Source: Mycolicibacterium palauense
Lineage (GTDB): Bacteria > Actinomycetota > Actinomycetes > Mycobacteriales > Mycobacteriaceae
Assembly: GCF_002592005.1 (NCBI RefSeq)
Contig: NZ_NVQF01000034.1
Span: 1 to 59,734 of the forward strand
Direction: 5' to 3'
Length of the DNA stretch: 59,734 nt
Shown: piece after piece, positions 16,443 to 26,441 of the stretch
Layout of the letters: the number at the start of each line of letters is the position of its first letter
Position numbering within the stretch: the stretch's first letter is position 1
Made by a program: the position numbers and the translations under genes
The notes under the pieces: generated by a model
Told to the model about the DNA's origin: nothing
Databases searched by the model: none
What the model saw: only the letters and a program-made list of their open reading frames with translations

Positions 16443-19400
16443 CCACCGCCGCCGAGCCGTCCGAGGGCACTGGTTCCCCCTGGACGCGGCGTGCGCGCGA
16501 CGAGCCCCCCGGTACCGCGGGCCGACACCGATCCCTTTTCACCGCAGACCAATTCGCGCACCAGCGTGTCGCGGTGGTGGTCTGCGCACTGTATTTCGTC
16601 GCGAGCTTCGTGGTCTTCCGCGATGTGGCCCTCGCGATACCCGACGTCATCTCCGGCAAACGCGTGCTCGTCGGCGACGAACTCGTTCCGTTCTTCAATC
16701 CCAGCAGCCAGCTGCTCGAGCAGGCCCAGGGCCAGTTCAACGAACTGACCAACGGATACGAGTTCCGGGTCAGGTACTCGTTTCTCACCACGTGGTTGCG
16801 GCACTACATGGTGCTGCCTTTCGCCGTGCTGCTCGTGCTCCCCACCATCGTCAGCGCCGCCTATGTCACCACGTCGTGGTTCATACGGCGCAGCTTCCCC
16901 GCCCTGCCCGCGACGACGGTCTACCTGGCCACCGCCGCACCCACCGCCCTGATCTACATGATCATGATCTACGCCAAGATCACCCACTTCTACACGTTGG
17001 TGCTGGGCCTGTGCCTCATGACGATCAGCGCCTTCCTGATGCTCGACGCGTTGCTGTTCCGCCAGCAGAGGTGGGGCCGCCGGATGATCGCCGCGTGCCT
17101 GGTGACCCTGTTCAACCCGGCGGTGCACTACCTGGTCCTGTTCGCCCTGTTCCTGGGCTTGGCGGTGGTGACGCTCGTCCTCGGCGAGGTGGCCAAGTTC
17201 ATCCGCTCCGGCGGGCCGGGCGGACTCTGGCGGCGGTTTCGGATGCCGGTGCGGATGCGGTGGGCCCGGCTGAGTGCGGCCCTCGCATCGGCGGGGCGCA
17301 CCGGCAGGGTGCGTGCGGCACTGGTGCGGATGAACGGCACGACGACCGTGAAGTGCGGTTGGGCACTGGCCACACTGGTGATCTTCGCCCTCGTGCCCTA
17401 CGCCCTGTTCGTGAAGTTCGTTGCCCTGCGGGGGGTAAGCGACCTCTCCGAAACGGTGCCGGGCGACTACTACTTCATCCGCGACGCGTCGGTGTCGCTG
17501 TTGCACATCCTGTCCTGGGATCTCGCCGGGATCATGGACAAGATCAACTTCGGCGACTACCTCGCCAAGGTCCCCCGGGTCTCGAATATCGTCTACACCG
17601 TCCTGATCCTCGTCCCCATCGCAGTTCCACGGGTGCGCCGTACGTTGCTCACCTCCCGGCCACAGCGCCAACTCTTCGGCGTGATCTATGTGAACGTGGC
17701 GTTCGCGGTCTGGGCCACCGTGGGTTACGGCGACCCGACCTGGTTTCCCACCTTCCACCGTTCCGTGGCGGCGCTGACGCGTTCGGTCGCGGAGCTCAAT
17801 TCGACCGCGGGCGACGCCACCCTCGCGATTGCCTCGACGGTCGTACAGGTTCTGCGATTTCCCCACCGCTTTCAGCTGATCCTGTTCATGCTGGCACCGC
17901 TGCTGCTGGCCCTGTCCCTCGCCTGGGCGCTGGGTGCACTCGGCCGGAGGACGGAGCATCTGCGCGGCGCTCCGGGCCGTCGGCGCGGCCACGACCGGAA
18001 GCGCCCACGTCCGGCCGGGAGCACGGCGGCGGCGGTGCCGGTGGCCCTGACGATTGCGCTGAGCCTCGGTCTCTTCGCGCCGTTGCTGTCCAACGAGAGC
18101 TACCGCTCGGCGTACGCGACCGGTGATTTCGACGATTTCCTGTCGGCCTACCCGCTGGACGATCTGAAGGACCTGAAGAACGAACTGGTCACACTGCCGA
18201 AGGGCAAGACCGTGGTGTTGCCGCCCACCGAGACCGCCAAACTGGTCGTCGGCCCGGATGGGGTGCCCCACAAGTTCATCGACAAGTTCTACATCTACTA
18301 TCTGGACCAGCCGAGCTTCTACTACGGCCTCACCGGGGACAAGAAGAACAAGTTCGAGTTCTTCCTGCTGTTGCGCGCCCTGTACTACAAGCAGGACTGG
18401 TGGGTGGACATCGCCCGCGACATGGGCCTGGAATACATCGTGCTGAACAAGCAGATCGAGAACAACCGTGGCGTCGGCGCCGAGTACCTCCCCGACATCG
18501 AGACCTACCTCAGGGACGGCATCGAGGCGGTCCCCCAGCACGCGAGGCAGCTCTACGAGAACGACAGCTTCGTGCTGTACAGACTGGAGGACCCGGCGCC
18601 CCCGGACCGGCCGGTGCTGCTGTTCGACACGTCCTGGAACGGCTTCCTGAACACCGTTTTCGACCGTCTGGATCTGAGCCGCTGTTATGACTTTCAGTAC
18701 ATCTCGGATTTCGGGGGCAGCGCATCCGGAGAGCCGATCAACCTCATCACGACGGACCCGCGGGAGGCCGCACTGGACATCTGGTCGGTCGACCATCCGG
18801 GGAGCTTCTTCGCACCGACCACCAACGGCAACGCGTTCAACTCCGACGTGGTCACCTCGGCCTACTACCTCTCGCCGATGTTCCGGCTGTTCTTGATGTT
18901 CTCCTTCACCAAGTTCAACCGAACCGAGATCGTCACGCCCGGCATCTTCGGCACCCTGATGGGTTCCTTCACCGGACTGCCCAGGGCAACCCAGGTCAAG
19001 GTACCCGTGCGGGTACCCGACGCCGGCCGATACCGCGTCCTGATGCGCGCCGCTGCCACCGCCAACGATCTGGAGGTGACATCGAAATCCCTTGGGCTGC
19101 AGAGCGGAATGGAGCTCCGCTCACCGCCCGACGCGCTCCAGGTGTTCGGCAAGCAGATCGTGTACGACCCCAACCGCACACCCACACCGGTGTCTGCCCT
19201 GTCGGTCCCCCAGCTTGAGAAGCTCATCCCCGACAAGCTCATTCCGGTGAACCTACGCTACGCATACCAGGACCTCGGGGTGGTCACCGCCGAGTCCGGG
19301 GCGCACACCGTGGTGATCGACAAACTCGATGACAATCCGATGCTGCTGGAAGGTCTGCTTCTCGTCCCGGAGGACGAGTACCAGCGGGTCGGCCTGCCCC

Positions 19401-19687
19401 CGTCGGTGCACGTGGTGGACAACGTCGACGATCTGGACTGCTCGGAGAGATCGGACGTCCGCTCCGGGATACTCGAATCCGCCGACGCCGTCGGCGGCGA
19501 GGTCAACCAGGGGCCCACCCTGGAACAGCTGCTGGAGTTGCTCGGCGGCATGGACGACCTGAAGACGGCCGAACCCGGCGGCACGGGGCAACGATGGCTG
19601 CACCTGGGAGCGACGATTCTGTTGGTGTTCGCGGCCCTGGCGGTGATCCGCCGGCGCATCCGGCGTGGGCCGGAGGCCGACGACTGA
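16439..19687 (+). CDS. Giant polytopic membrane protein with large extracytoplasmic domain (possible GT-C enzyme)
   Basis: This protein of about 1,082 residues is not recognised with certainty. The first half (about 30-565) carries ten or more membrane helices with GT-C-like features: an acidic loop after the first helix (GDELVPFFNPSSQLLEQ) and many aromatic loop residues. A soluble region of about 480 residues follows (YIYYLDQPSFYYG, then beta-rich stretches), and one final membrane helix sits near the end (LHLGATILLVFAALAVI) with a basic cytosolic tail. This plan resembles mycobacterial arabinosyl/mannosyl GT-C enzymes such as AftD or Emb proteins, and also YfhO-type proteins. The GTG at 16439 overlaps the pyruvyl-transferase stop by 4 nt. 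It likely acts as polymerase or sugar transferase on the outer face (inference). Confidence 0.75.
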   Translation: MTTAAEPSEGTGSPWTRRARDEPPGTAGRHRSLFTADQFAHQRVAVVVCALYFVASFVVFRDVALAIPDVISGKRVLVGDELVPFFNPSSQLLEQAQGQFNELTNGYEFRVRYSFLTTWLRHYMVLPFAVLLVLPTIVSAAYVTTSWFIRRSFPALPATTVYLATAAPTALIYMIMIYAKITHFYTLVLGLCLMTISAFLMLDALLFRQQRWGRRMIAACLVTLFNPAVHYLVLFALFLGLAVVTLVLGEVAKFIRSGGPGGLWRRFRMPVRMRWARLSAALASAGRTGRVRAALVRMNGTTTVKCGWALATLVIFALVPYALFVKFVALRGVSDLSETVPGDYYFIRDASVSLLHILSWDLAGIMDKINFGDYLAKVPRVSNIVYTVLILVPIAVPRVRRTLLTSRPQRQLFGVIYVNVAFAVWATVGYGDPTWFPTFHRSVAALTRSVAELNSTAGDATLAIASTVVQVLRFPHRFQLILFMLAPLLLALSLAWALGALGRRTEHLRGAPGRRRGHDRKRPRPAGSTAAAVPVALTIALSLGLFAPLLSNESYRSAYATGDFDDFLSAYPLDDLKDLKNELVTLPKGKTVVLPPTETAKLVVGPDGVPHKFIDKFYIYYLDQPSFYYGLTGDKKNKFEFFLLLRALYYKQDWWVDIARDMGLEYIVLNKQIENNRGVGAEYLPDIETYLRDGIEAVPQHARQLYENDSFVLYRLEDPAPPDRPVLLFDTSWNGFLNTVFDRLDLSRCYDFQYISDFGGSASGEPINLITTDPREAALDIWSVDHPGSFFAPTTNGNAFNSDVVTSAYYLSPMFRLFLMFSFTKFNRTEIVTPGIFGTLMGSFTGLPRATQVKVPVRVPDAGRYRVLMRAAATANDLEVTSKSLGLQSGMELRSPPDALQVFGKQIVYDPNRTPTPVSALSVPQLEKLIPDKLIPVNLRYAYQDLGVVTAESGAHTVVIDKLDDNPMLLEGLLLVPEDEYQRVGLPPSVHVVDNVDDLDCSERSDVRSGILESADAVGGEVNQGPTLEQLLELLGGMDDLKTAEPGGTGQRWLHLGATILLVFAALAVIRRRIRRGPEADD

Positions 19688-19700
19688 TTGCGCTCGGCGT

Positions 19701-20066
19701 TCAGGTGACCCGGGTCCAGGGTTGACAGTTCCGCGACTCGAAGGCCCTGACGGTGGAGTTGATGTTCGCGTACATCGGACCGAGGGAGATGTTCGTGGCG
19801 ACCACGTTGTCCTTGTTCCCGTCGGGCGTGCTGTAGGTGAACCACAGGCACATCGAATCCTGCGTCGGCACGTCGTTGATCCACACTCCGAAGGCCGACG
19901 CGGTGCCGCCGGTGCGGTAGAGGCCCGGCGCGATGCCGGGTCCGACGAGGAAGAACCCGTTGCCCGGGATCGGGTCCATCGGGTCCGCCGCAGCCGGTGG
20001 CGCGAACGCGATCGCGGCCGCGGCGGCGAGCCCGGCCGCGGCGTGCTGGAGGCGCGGTGAGGGCAC
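19701..20066 (-). CDS. Small exported protein of unknown function
   Basis: The product has 121 residues with a clear Sec signal peptide (Arg near the start, hydrophobic Ala run, PPAAADP cleavage region near 28). The mature domain of about 92 residues has a Gly-rich beta pattern (GNGFFLVGPGIAPGLYRTGG) and two cysteines that could form a disulfide. No enzyme motif is visible. The GTG at 20066 is preceded by GAGGAGG. It converges on the giant membrane protein gene with 13 nt between stops. It may be secreted or periplasmic; I cannot assign a role. Confidence 0.75.
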   Translation of the reverse strand: MPSPRLQHAAAGLAAAAAIAFAPPAAADPMDPIPGNGFFLVGPGIAPGLYRTGGTASAFGVWINDVPTQDSMCLWFTYSTPDGNKDNVVATNISLGPMYANINSTVRAFESRNCQPWTRVT

Positions 20067-20121
20067 CTTCCCTCCTCGTTCGCGTACCCGATTCCACCAG
20101 CAGCGTACTACCGTCGGGCGA

Positions 20122-22488
20122 CTACTGACGGGCCATGGCCACGCGGGCCTCGGCCTTCCTGGTCTCGTCGGGATCCTCGTGTTCCGGATCGCCCAGGGCG
20201 ACCCTGACGGTGTGGATCGCCCCGGTATACCGGTACGGCGGCGCGTACCGCTCCGAGATGGCCGAGCCGGGGTTGCGTCCCACCGTCATGCCGCCGCCGA
20301 TTCCCACGGCCAGCGGGATCGTGACGTCGAAGTCGGCCTCGCCCACCAGGGTGTCGTCGACGAACAGACTGGCGTGTCCGGGAGTTCCCTTGCCGTGCCT
20401 CACATCCGGAGCGCCGGTCGGCGTGAACCGGTACCGCAGCGTATGCCGGCCCGGGCCGATCGGCTCGCCGGAGACCACGTGGAGCTCCTTGATGCCCACG
20501 TAGTTGTGGACGTAGTGCAGCTTGCCGCCCTCGACGAACAGGGCGTAGCCGCCGACACCGCTGCCGTGGCAGAACAGCACTCCCTCGTCGCCGTCGCAGA
20601 TCTCGGCGTCGACGGTGATCGTGTGCGCGCGATTGAGCACCTTGGCCGCCACGTTCTCGGGAACCACCTGGGTGCCGGGGAAATACACGAATTCGTCGCG
20701 CTGGGCGCTGATCTGCGGCCGTTCGTCCGCGAAGCGCATGGTGCCGCGACTGTCCAGCGGCAGTACGTTGTACTTGCCGGCCTCGGTGTACCACATGGCG
20801 ATCATCTCGATCAGACGCGGCCGTTCCCGGTCGGCCAGGTTGTGGGTCTCGGCCGGGTCCACGTCGACGTGATAGAGCTCCCACGACGTCGCATCGATCT
20901 CCCGCAACTTCTCGTCGGTCAGTTCCAGCATGCCGAAACCGACTCCGGCCTCGGCGAACGAAGGACCGGGGAACGGGCAGACCGCACGCCATCCGTCGTG
21001 GTAGAGCGAGCGGTGGGCGAACATCTCGAAGTACTGGGTGTGGTGTTTGGTCGGCGCGTCGGCGGCGTCGAAGGTGTGCGCCATGCTGACGCCTTCGATC
21101 GGCGACTGGGTGACTCCTCGAACCTCGTTGGGCGGCGCCAGATTCAGAGCCTCCAGGACGGTCGGCACCATGTCGATGGCGTGCGCGTACTGGTGGCGCA
21201 CCTCGCCCTTGGCCTCGATCCCGGCCGGCCAGTGCACCAGGAAACCGTCGGCCACCCCACCGCGGTAGGTCTCCCGCTTCCAGCGCCGGAACGGGGTGTT
21301 GCCGGCGAAGGTCCAGCCCCACGAGTAATGGTTGAAGTACTTCGGGCCGCCGAGATCGTCCAGGGCGGCGAGGTTCTGCTGCAGGTCGTCGGGAACGTTG
21401 TTGAAGAACTTGTTCTCGTTGACCGAACCGTGCGGCCCACCCTCGGCGCTGGCCCCGTTGTCGGAGATCACCATGATCAGGGTGTTGTCCAGCTGACCGA
21501 TGTTCTCCAGGTAGTCGAGCACCCGCCCGATCTGGTGGTCGGTGAACTCGAAGAACCCGGCGAAGACCTCCATCATCCGCGCATACAGCCTGCGTTCGTC
21601 GGCCGACAGCTCGTCCCATCTGGCCACGTCGGGGTCGTGGCTGGACAGTTCGGCGTCGGCGGGCAGGATGCCCAGTTCCTTCTGGCGCGCGAACACCCTC
21701 TCCCGGTAGGCGTCCCAGCCGTCGTCGAACCGGCCGCGGTACTTGTCCGACCACTGCTTGGCCACCTGGTGGGGAGCGTGGTTGGCACCGGTGGCGAAGT
21801 ACAGGAAGAACGGCTTGTCGGGGGCGACCTGCTTGAGGTCGGCGACGAACTCGATGGCCCTGTCGGCGAGATCCTCCGACAGGTGATACCCCTCCTCGGG
21901 AGTCTTGGGCGCGTCGACCTGGTGGTTGTCGAAGACCAGGTCGGGATAGTACTGGTGGGTGTCGCCACCGAGGAAGCCGTAGTAGCGCTCGAAGCCGCGG
22001 CCCAGCGGCCAGCGGTCGTACGGGCCTGCGGCACTGACCTGCTCGGACGGGGTCAGGTGCCACTTGCCGATGCAGTACGTGGCGTAGCCGTGCTGCAGCA
22101 GCATCTCCGAGAGGAACCCGTTCTCGAACGGAATGGCACCGTTGGACCCCGGGTAGCCGGTGGAGCCCTCGGTGATGCACGACATCGCGTTGGAGTGGTG
22201 ATTGCGCCCCGTCAGCACGCAGGACCGGGTGGGCGAACACAGCGCGGTGGTGTGCATGTTGGTGTAGAGCAGGCCGTTGGCGGCCAGCCGGTCGAGGTTG
22301 GGGGTGTTGATCGGCGAGCCGTAGCAACCGAACTGACCGTAGCCGGTGTCGTCGAGCACGATGAACAACACGTTGGGCGCACCCCGCTCGGCGCGCAGCG
22401 GTGCCGGCCACGCGGGATCGGATTCACCGACGGTCCGGCCCATCCGGCCCGGGAAGGTGGTCCCGGGCTGATACTCCGTCAAGCTCAT
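20122..22488 (-). CDS. Arylsulfatase (long mycobacterial AtsD-type)
   Basis: This is a sulfatase of about 788 residues, which hydrolyses sulfate esters. The alkaline-phosphatase/sulfatase fold starts at VLFIVLDDTGYGQFG (metal Asp pair); the formylglycine motif C84-S-P-T-R lies in ALCSPTRSCVLTGR; and further metal and sulfate ligands lie in GKWHL and SDNGASAEGG. The C-terminal 180 residues form a beta-rich domain typical of the ~790-residue mycobacterial subfamily. C84 must be converted to formylglycine by a separate enzyme not encoded here. The ATG at 22488 has AGGAG 7 nt ahead; the longer frame to 22635 has no support. No signal peptide is seen. A link to sulfated glycans of the neighbouring cluster is possible but unproven. 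Confidence 0.93.
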   Translation of the reverse strand: MSLTEYQPGTTFPGRMGRTVGESDPAWPAPLRAERGAPNVLFIVLDDTGYGQFGCYGSPINTPNLDRLAANGLLYTNMHTTALCSPTRSCVLTGRNHHSNAMSCITEGSTGYPGSNGAIPFENGFLSEMLLQHGYATYCIGKWHLTPSEQVSAAGPYDRWPLGRGFERYYGFLGGDTHQYYPDLVFDNHQVDAPKTPEEGYHLSEDLADRAIEFVADLKQVAPDKPFFLYFATGANHAPHQVAKQWSDKYRGRFDDGWDAYRERVFARQKELGILPADAELSSHDPDVARWDELSADERRLYARMMEVFAGFFEFTDHQIGRVLDYLENIGQLDNTLIMVISDNGASAEGGPHGSVNENKFFNNVPDDLQQNLAALDDLGGPKYFNHYSWGWTFAGNTPFRRWKRETYRGGVADGFLVHWPAGIEAKGEVRHQYAHAIDMVPTVLEALNLAPPNEVRGVTQSPIEGVSMAHTFDAADAPTKHHTQYFEMFAHRSLYHDGWRAVCPFPGPSFAEAGVGFGMLELTDEKLREIDATSWELYHVDVDPAETHNLADRERPRLIEMIAMWYTEAGKYNVLPLDSRGTMRFADERPQISAQRDEFVYFPGTQVVPENVAAKVLNRAHTITVDAEICDGDEGVLFCHGSGVGGYALFVEGGKLHYVHNYVGIKELHVVSGEPIGPGRHTLRYRFTPTGAPDVRHGKGTPGHASLFVDDTLVGEADFDVTIPLAVGIGGGMTVGRNPGSAISERYAPPYRYTGAIHTVRVALGDPEHEDPDETRKAEARVAMARQ

Positions 22489-22618
22489 CTCGCTGCTCCT
22501 TCGCCATCGCCGGCTGGAACCGCCGTCGGCCCGTGCCGAAGTCGATGCTATCGGTGGGCACATCGATGCCGTGGTCGAAAGAGAACCCGGGCGCCCGGCG
22601 GCCGCGAACACGACAGAA

Positions 22619-22652
22619 GAACACCCCCGGCCCATCGGGACCGGGGGTGTTC
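22619..22652 (-). terminator. groEL1 terminator hairpin
   Basis: A perfect 12-bp GC-rich stem (GAACACCCCCGG with CCGGGGGTGTTC) and 10-nt loop lie 16 bases past the groEL1 stop, in the right place to end the groES-groEL1 transcript. Confidence 0.8.
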
Positions 22653-22668
22653 TCTCGTGCTTCGCTTC

Positions 22669-24309
<1,641 letters not shown>

Positions 24310-24335
24310 CTATCGAGACGTTCGGTACTACGTGA

Positions 24336-24384
24336 TCCGCCCCGGACATCGCCCGTGCCGAGGCACGGGGATCTCCGGGGCGGA
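24336..24384 (-). promoter_or_regulatory. Intercistronic double hairpin between groES and groEL1
   Basis: The sequence folds as an outer 11-bp perfect stem (TCCGCCCCGGA at 24336-24346 with TCCGGGGCGGA at 24374-24384) enclosing an inner stem (CCCGTGCC with GGCACGGG). It could act as a partial terminator or RNA-processing site that sets the ratio of GroES to GroEL1. Position and symmetry are seen; the function is inferred. Confidence 0.65.
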
Positions 24385-24395
24385 CACGGTTCGCC

Positions 24396-24698
24396 TTACT
24401 TGGAGACGACAGCCAGCACGTCGCGGGCCGACAGGATCAGGTACTCCTCGCCGTTGTACTTGATCTCGGTGCCGCCGTACTTGCTGTAGATGACGACGTC
24501 GCCCTCCGACACGTCCAGGGGGATCCGCTTCTCGCCATCCTCATCCCAGCGGCCGGGGCCAACTGCGACGACTGTGCCTTCCTGCGGCTTCTCCTTGGCG
24601 GTGTCGGGGATGACCAGACCGGACGCGGTCGTGGTCTCGGCCTCGTTGGCCTGTACGAGGATCTTGTCCTCGAGTGGCTTGATGTTCACGCTCGCCAC
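24396..24698 (-). CDS. groES: 10 kDa co-chaperonin GroES
   Basis: The product is 100 residues long and forms the heptameric lid of the chaperonin. It has the conserved start [15 protein letters not shown], the mobile loop ([12 protein letters not shown]) that docks onto GroEL, and [11 protein letters not shown]. The start is a GTG at 24698. It is the first gene of the groES-groEL1 operon. A CIRCE element about 105 nt upstream indicates HrcA repression and heat induction. Confidence 0.98.
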   Translation of the reverse strand: MASVNIKPLEDKILVQANEAETTTASGLVIPDTAKEKPQEGTVVAVGPGRWDEDGEKRIPLDVSEGDVVIYSKYGGTEIKYNGEEYLILSARDVLAVVSK

Positions 24699-24802
24699 GA
24701 TGGAGCCCCTTCACTCAAATGTTAGGTGTGTGTGTTCGGCAGTGGCCCGTACCCTCGCGCCGTCGTCGCGGGTGCCGACACCAGGGTGGTTCCAGCTGCC
24801 GC

Positions 24803-24829
24803 CTAGCACTCTATACACGAGAGTGCTAG
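24803..24829 (-). promoter_or_regulatory. CIRCE operator (HrcA binding site)
   Basis: CTAGCACTC-N9-GAGTGCTAG is a perfect 9-bp inverted repeat with the 9-nt spacer of the CIRCE consensus (TTAGCACTC-N9-GAGTGCTAA), located upstream of groES. The right arm runs into a second palindrome (GAGTGCTAGCACTC, 24821-24834). Confidence 0.93.
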
Positions 24830-24928
24830 CACTCAAGGGTGGGTGGGCACCGGGCCCGTTTTGATTGCTGACAGCGAACACGCGCGGCCGCCCGATGACA
24901 GGCCCGATGTCAGACCCCGGTTCTACTA

Positions 24929-24944
24929 TCGAATGTATGTTCGA
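24929..24944 (+). promoter_or_regulatory. LexA (SOS) box at the start of the 13E12-family gene
   Basis: TCGAAT-GTAT-GTTCGA matches the mycobacterial SOS box TCGAAC-N4-GTTCGA with one mismatch. The probable ATG of the gene (24937) lies inside it, and an AT-rich stretch just upstream (TACTAT at 24924-24929) could serve as the -10 element. SOS control of several 13E12-family genes is established in M. tuberculosis. Confidence 0.8.
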
Positions 24945-26427
24945 TATGCCGGTGGAGCCGGCGGACCTCGCCGAGGCCGACGACGCCGCGGTGATCACGG
25001 CGATCACCGGCTGGAAGCGCGTCGCCGCGGCAGCCGAGGCCCGCAAACTGGCCGCCATCGCCGAACTGACCCGACGCCGCGAACCCGCCGAACACCCGGA
25101 CTGGGCTTGTGACGATTGGGACGCGACCGCCGCCGAGATCGCTGCGGCTCTCAACACCGGTCACGGACGCGCCCTGGGCCAACTGGAGCTCGCCACCACG
25201 TTGCGGGACCGATTGCCCCGGGTCGGCGCCCTGATGATGGACGGGCAACTCAGCGCCCGCACCGTCGCCGTCATCGCCACCCGCACCGCGTTGATCACCG
25301 ACCCTGACACCCTGACCCGCCTGGACGCCAAGGTGGCCGAACGTGCCGCCTCCTGGGAAGCACTGTCCGAGGCCAACCTCAAGGCGCGCGTGGACTTCTG
25401 GGTCGACACACTGGACCCGGGCGCCGTGCGCCAGAACCGCGCCCGCGCTCAAAACCGCGACATCCACATCGGCGATCCCCAGGACGCCGACAGAGCTACC
25501 ACCAGCATCGCCGGCCGACTGCTGTCCCCCGACGCGGCACTGCTGGACCAACGCCTGACGGCCATGGCCCGAGGCGTCTGCCTCGAGGACCCCCGCACCC
25601 TGGCCCAACGCCGAGCCGACGCCCTCGGCGCGCTGGCCGCACACGCCACCCATCTGGCGTGCCGTTGCGAAAGTCCCCACTGCCCCGCCGCCACCGACGA
25701 CGGCCGCGCCTCGAGCGTCGTCGTGCACGTCGTGGCCCAGACCACGACCACCACCGCCGACCCGGACCCGCTCCTGCACGGTGAACACTCACCCGCAGCC
25801 GATACTGCGACCCCGCCGACCCCACCACCCGGGCTCATCCTCGGCGGCGGGATCATCCCCGCACCGCTGTTGGCAGAGTTGATCGCCCATGGCGCCAAAA
25901 CCCGCCAGGTCACCACCCCCGGACCTGCCGCCGAACCCCGCTACCGACCCGGCACCGCGCTGGACGAATTCGTCCGCACGCGTGACCTGACCTGCCGCTT
26001 CCCCGGCTGCAACTGCCCCGCCATCCACACCGACCTCGACCACACCACCCCTTGGCCCGCCGGAAACACCCACGCCGGCAACCTGAAAAATTACTGCCGC
26101 CTGCACCACCTGCTAAAAACCTTCTGGCCCGACTGGACCGAACACCAACTCCGCGACGGCACCCTGAACATCACCACCCCCACCGGCCACACCTACACAA
26201 CCTCACCCGGGGCCGCGCTGCTGTTCCCCGCCTGGAACATCACCACCCCGGCACCTTCGGCCACAGCAGCCTCTTCGGCCTCAGCGAACCCCCCACATCC
26301 CGGGCGGACCCTGATGATGCCCCGGCGCAAACGCACCCGCGCTCAAGCTCGCGCCTACCGCATCGCCGCGGAACGCGCACTCAACGACGCCCACGTCGCC
26401 GAACGAAACCGGCCTCCGCCCTTCTGA
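24937..26427 (+). CDS. 13E12/DUF222 family protein with HNH endonuclease domain
   Basis: The product has about 496 residues: an N-terminal DUF222 region (about 1-320), a Pro/Thr-rich linker, and a C-terminal HNH nuclease motif with zinc-like cysteines (RFPGCNCPAIHTDLDHTTPW, then NYCRLHHLLKTF). The tail is basic. This family is repeated in mycobacterial genomes and several members are DNA-damage inducible. The ATG at 24937 is preferred because it sits within the LexA box with a -10-like sequence just before it, which would give a nearly leaderless message. An upstream in-frame start at 24865 would place the operator inside the coding region. It converges on tsaD with only 14 nt between stops. 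The natural substrate is unknown. Confidence 0.88.
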   Translation: MFDMPVEPADLAEADDAAVITAITGWKRVAAAAEARKLAAIAELTRRREPAEHPDWACDDWDATAAEIAAALNTGHGRALGQLELATTLRDRLPRVGALMMDGQLSARTVAVIATRTALITDPDTLTRLDAKVAERAASWEALSEANLKARVDFWVDTLDPGAVRQNRARAQNRDIHIGDPQDADRATTSIAGRLLSPDAALLDQRLTAMARGVCLEDPRTLAQRRADALGALAAHATHLACRCESPHCPAATDDGRASSVVVHVVAQTTTTTADPDPLLHGEHSPAADTATPPTPPPGLILGGGIIPAPLLAELIAHGAKTRQVTTPGPAAEPRYRPGTALDEFVRTRDLTCRFPGCNCPAIHTDLDHTTPWPAGNTHAGNLKNYCRLHHLLKTFWPDWTEHQLRDGTLNITTPTGHTYTTSPGAALLFPAWNITTPAPSATAASSASANPPHPGRTLMMPRRKRTRAQARAYRIAAERALNDAHVAERNRPPPF

Positions 26428-26441
26428 CCACCTCAGGACGG

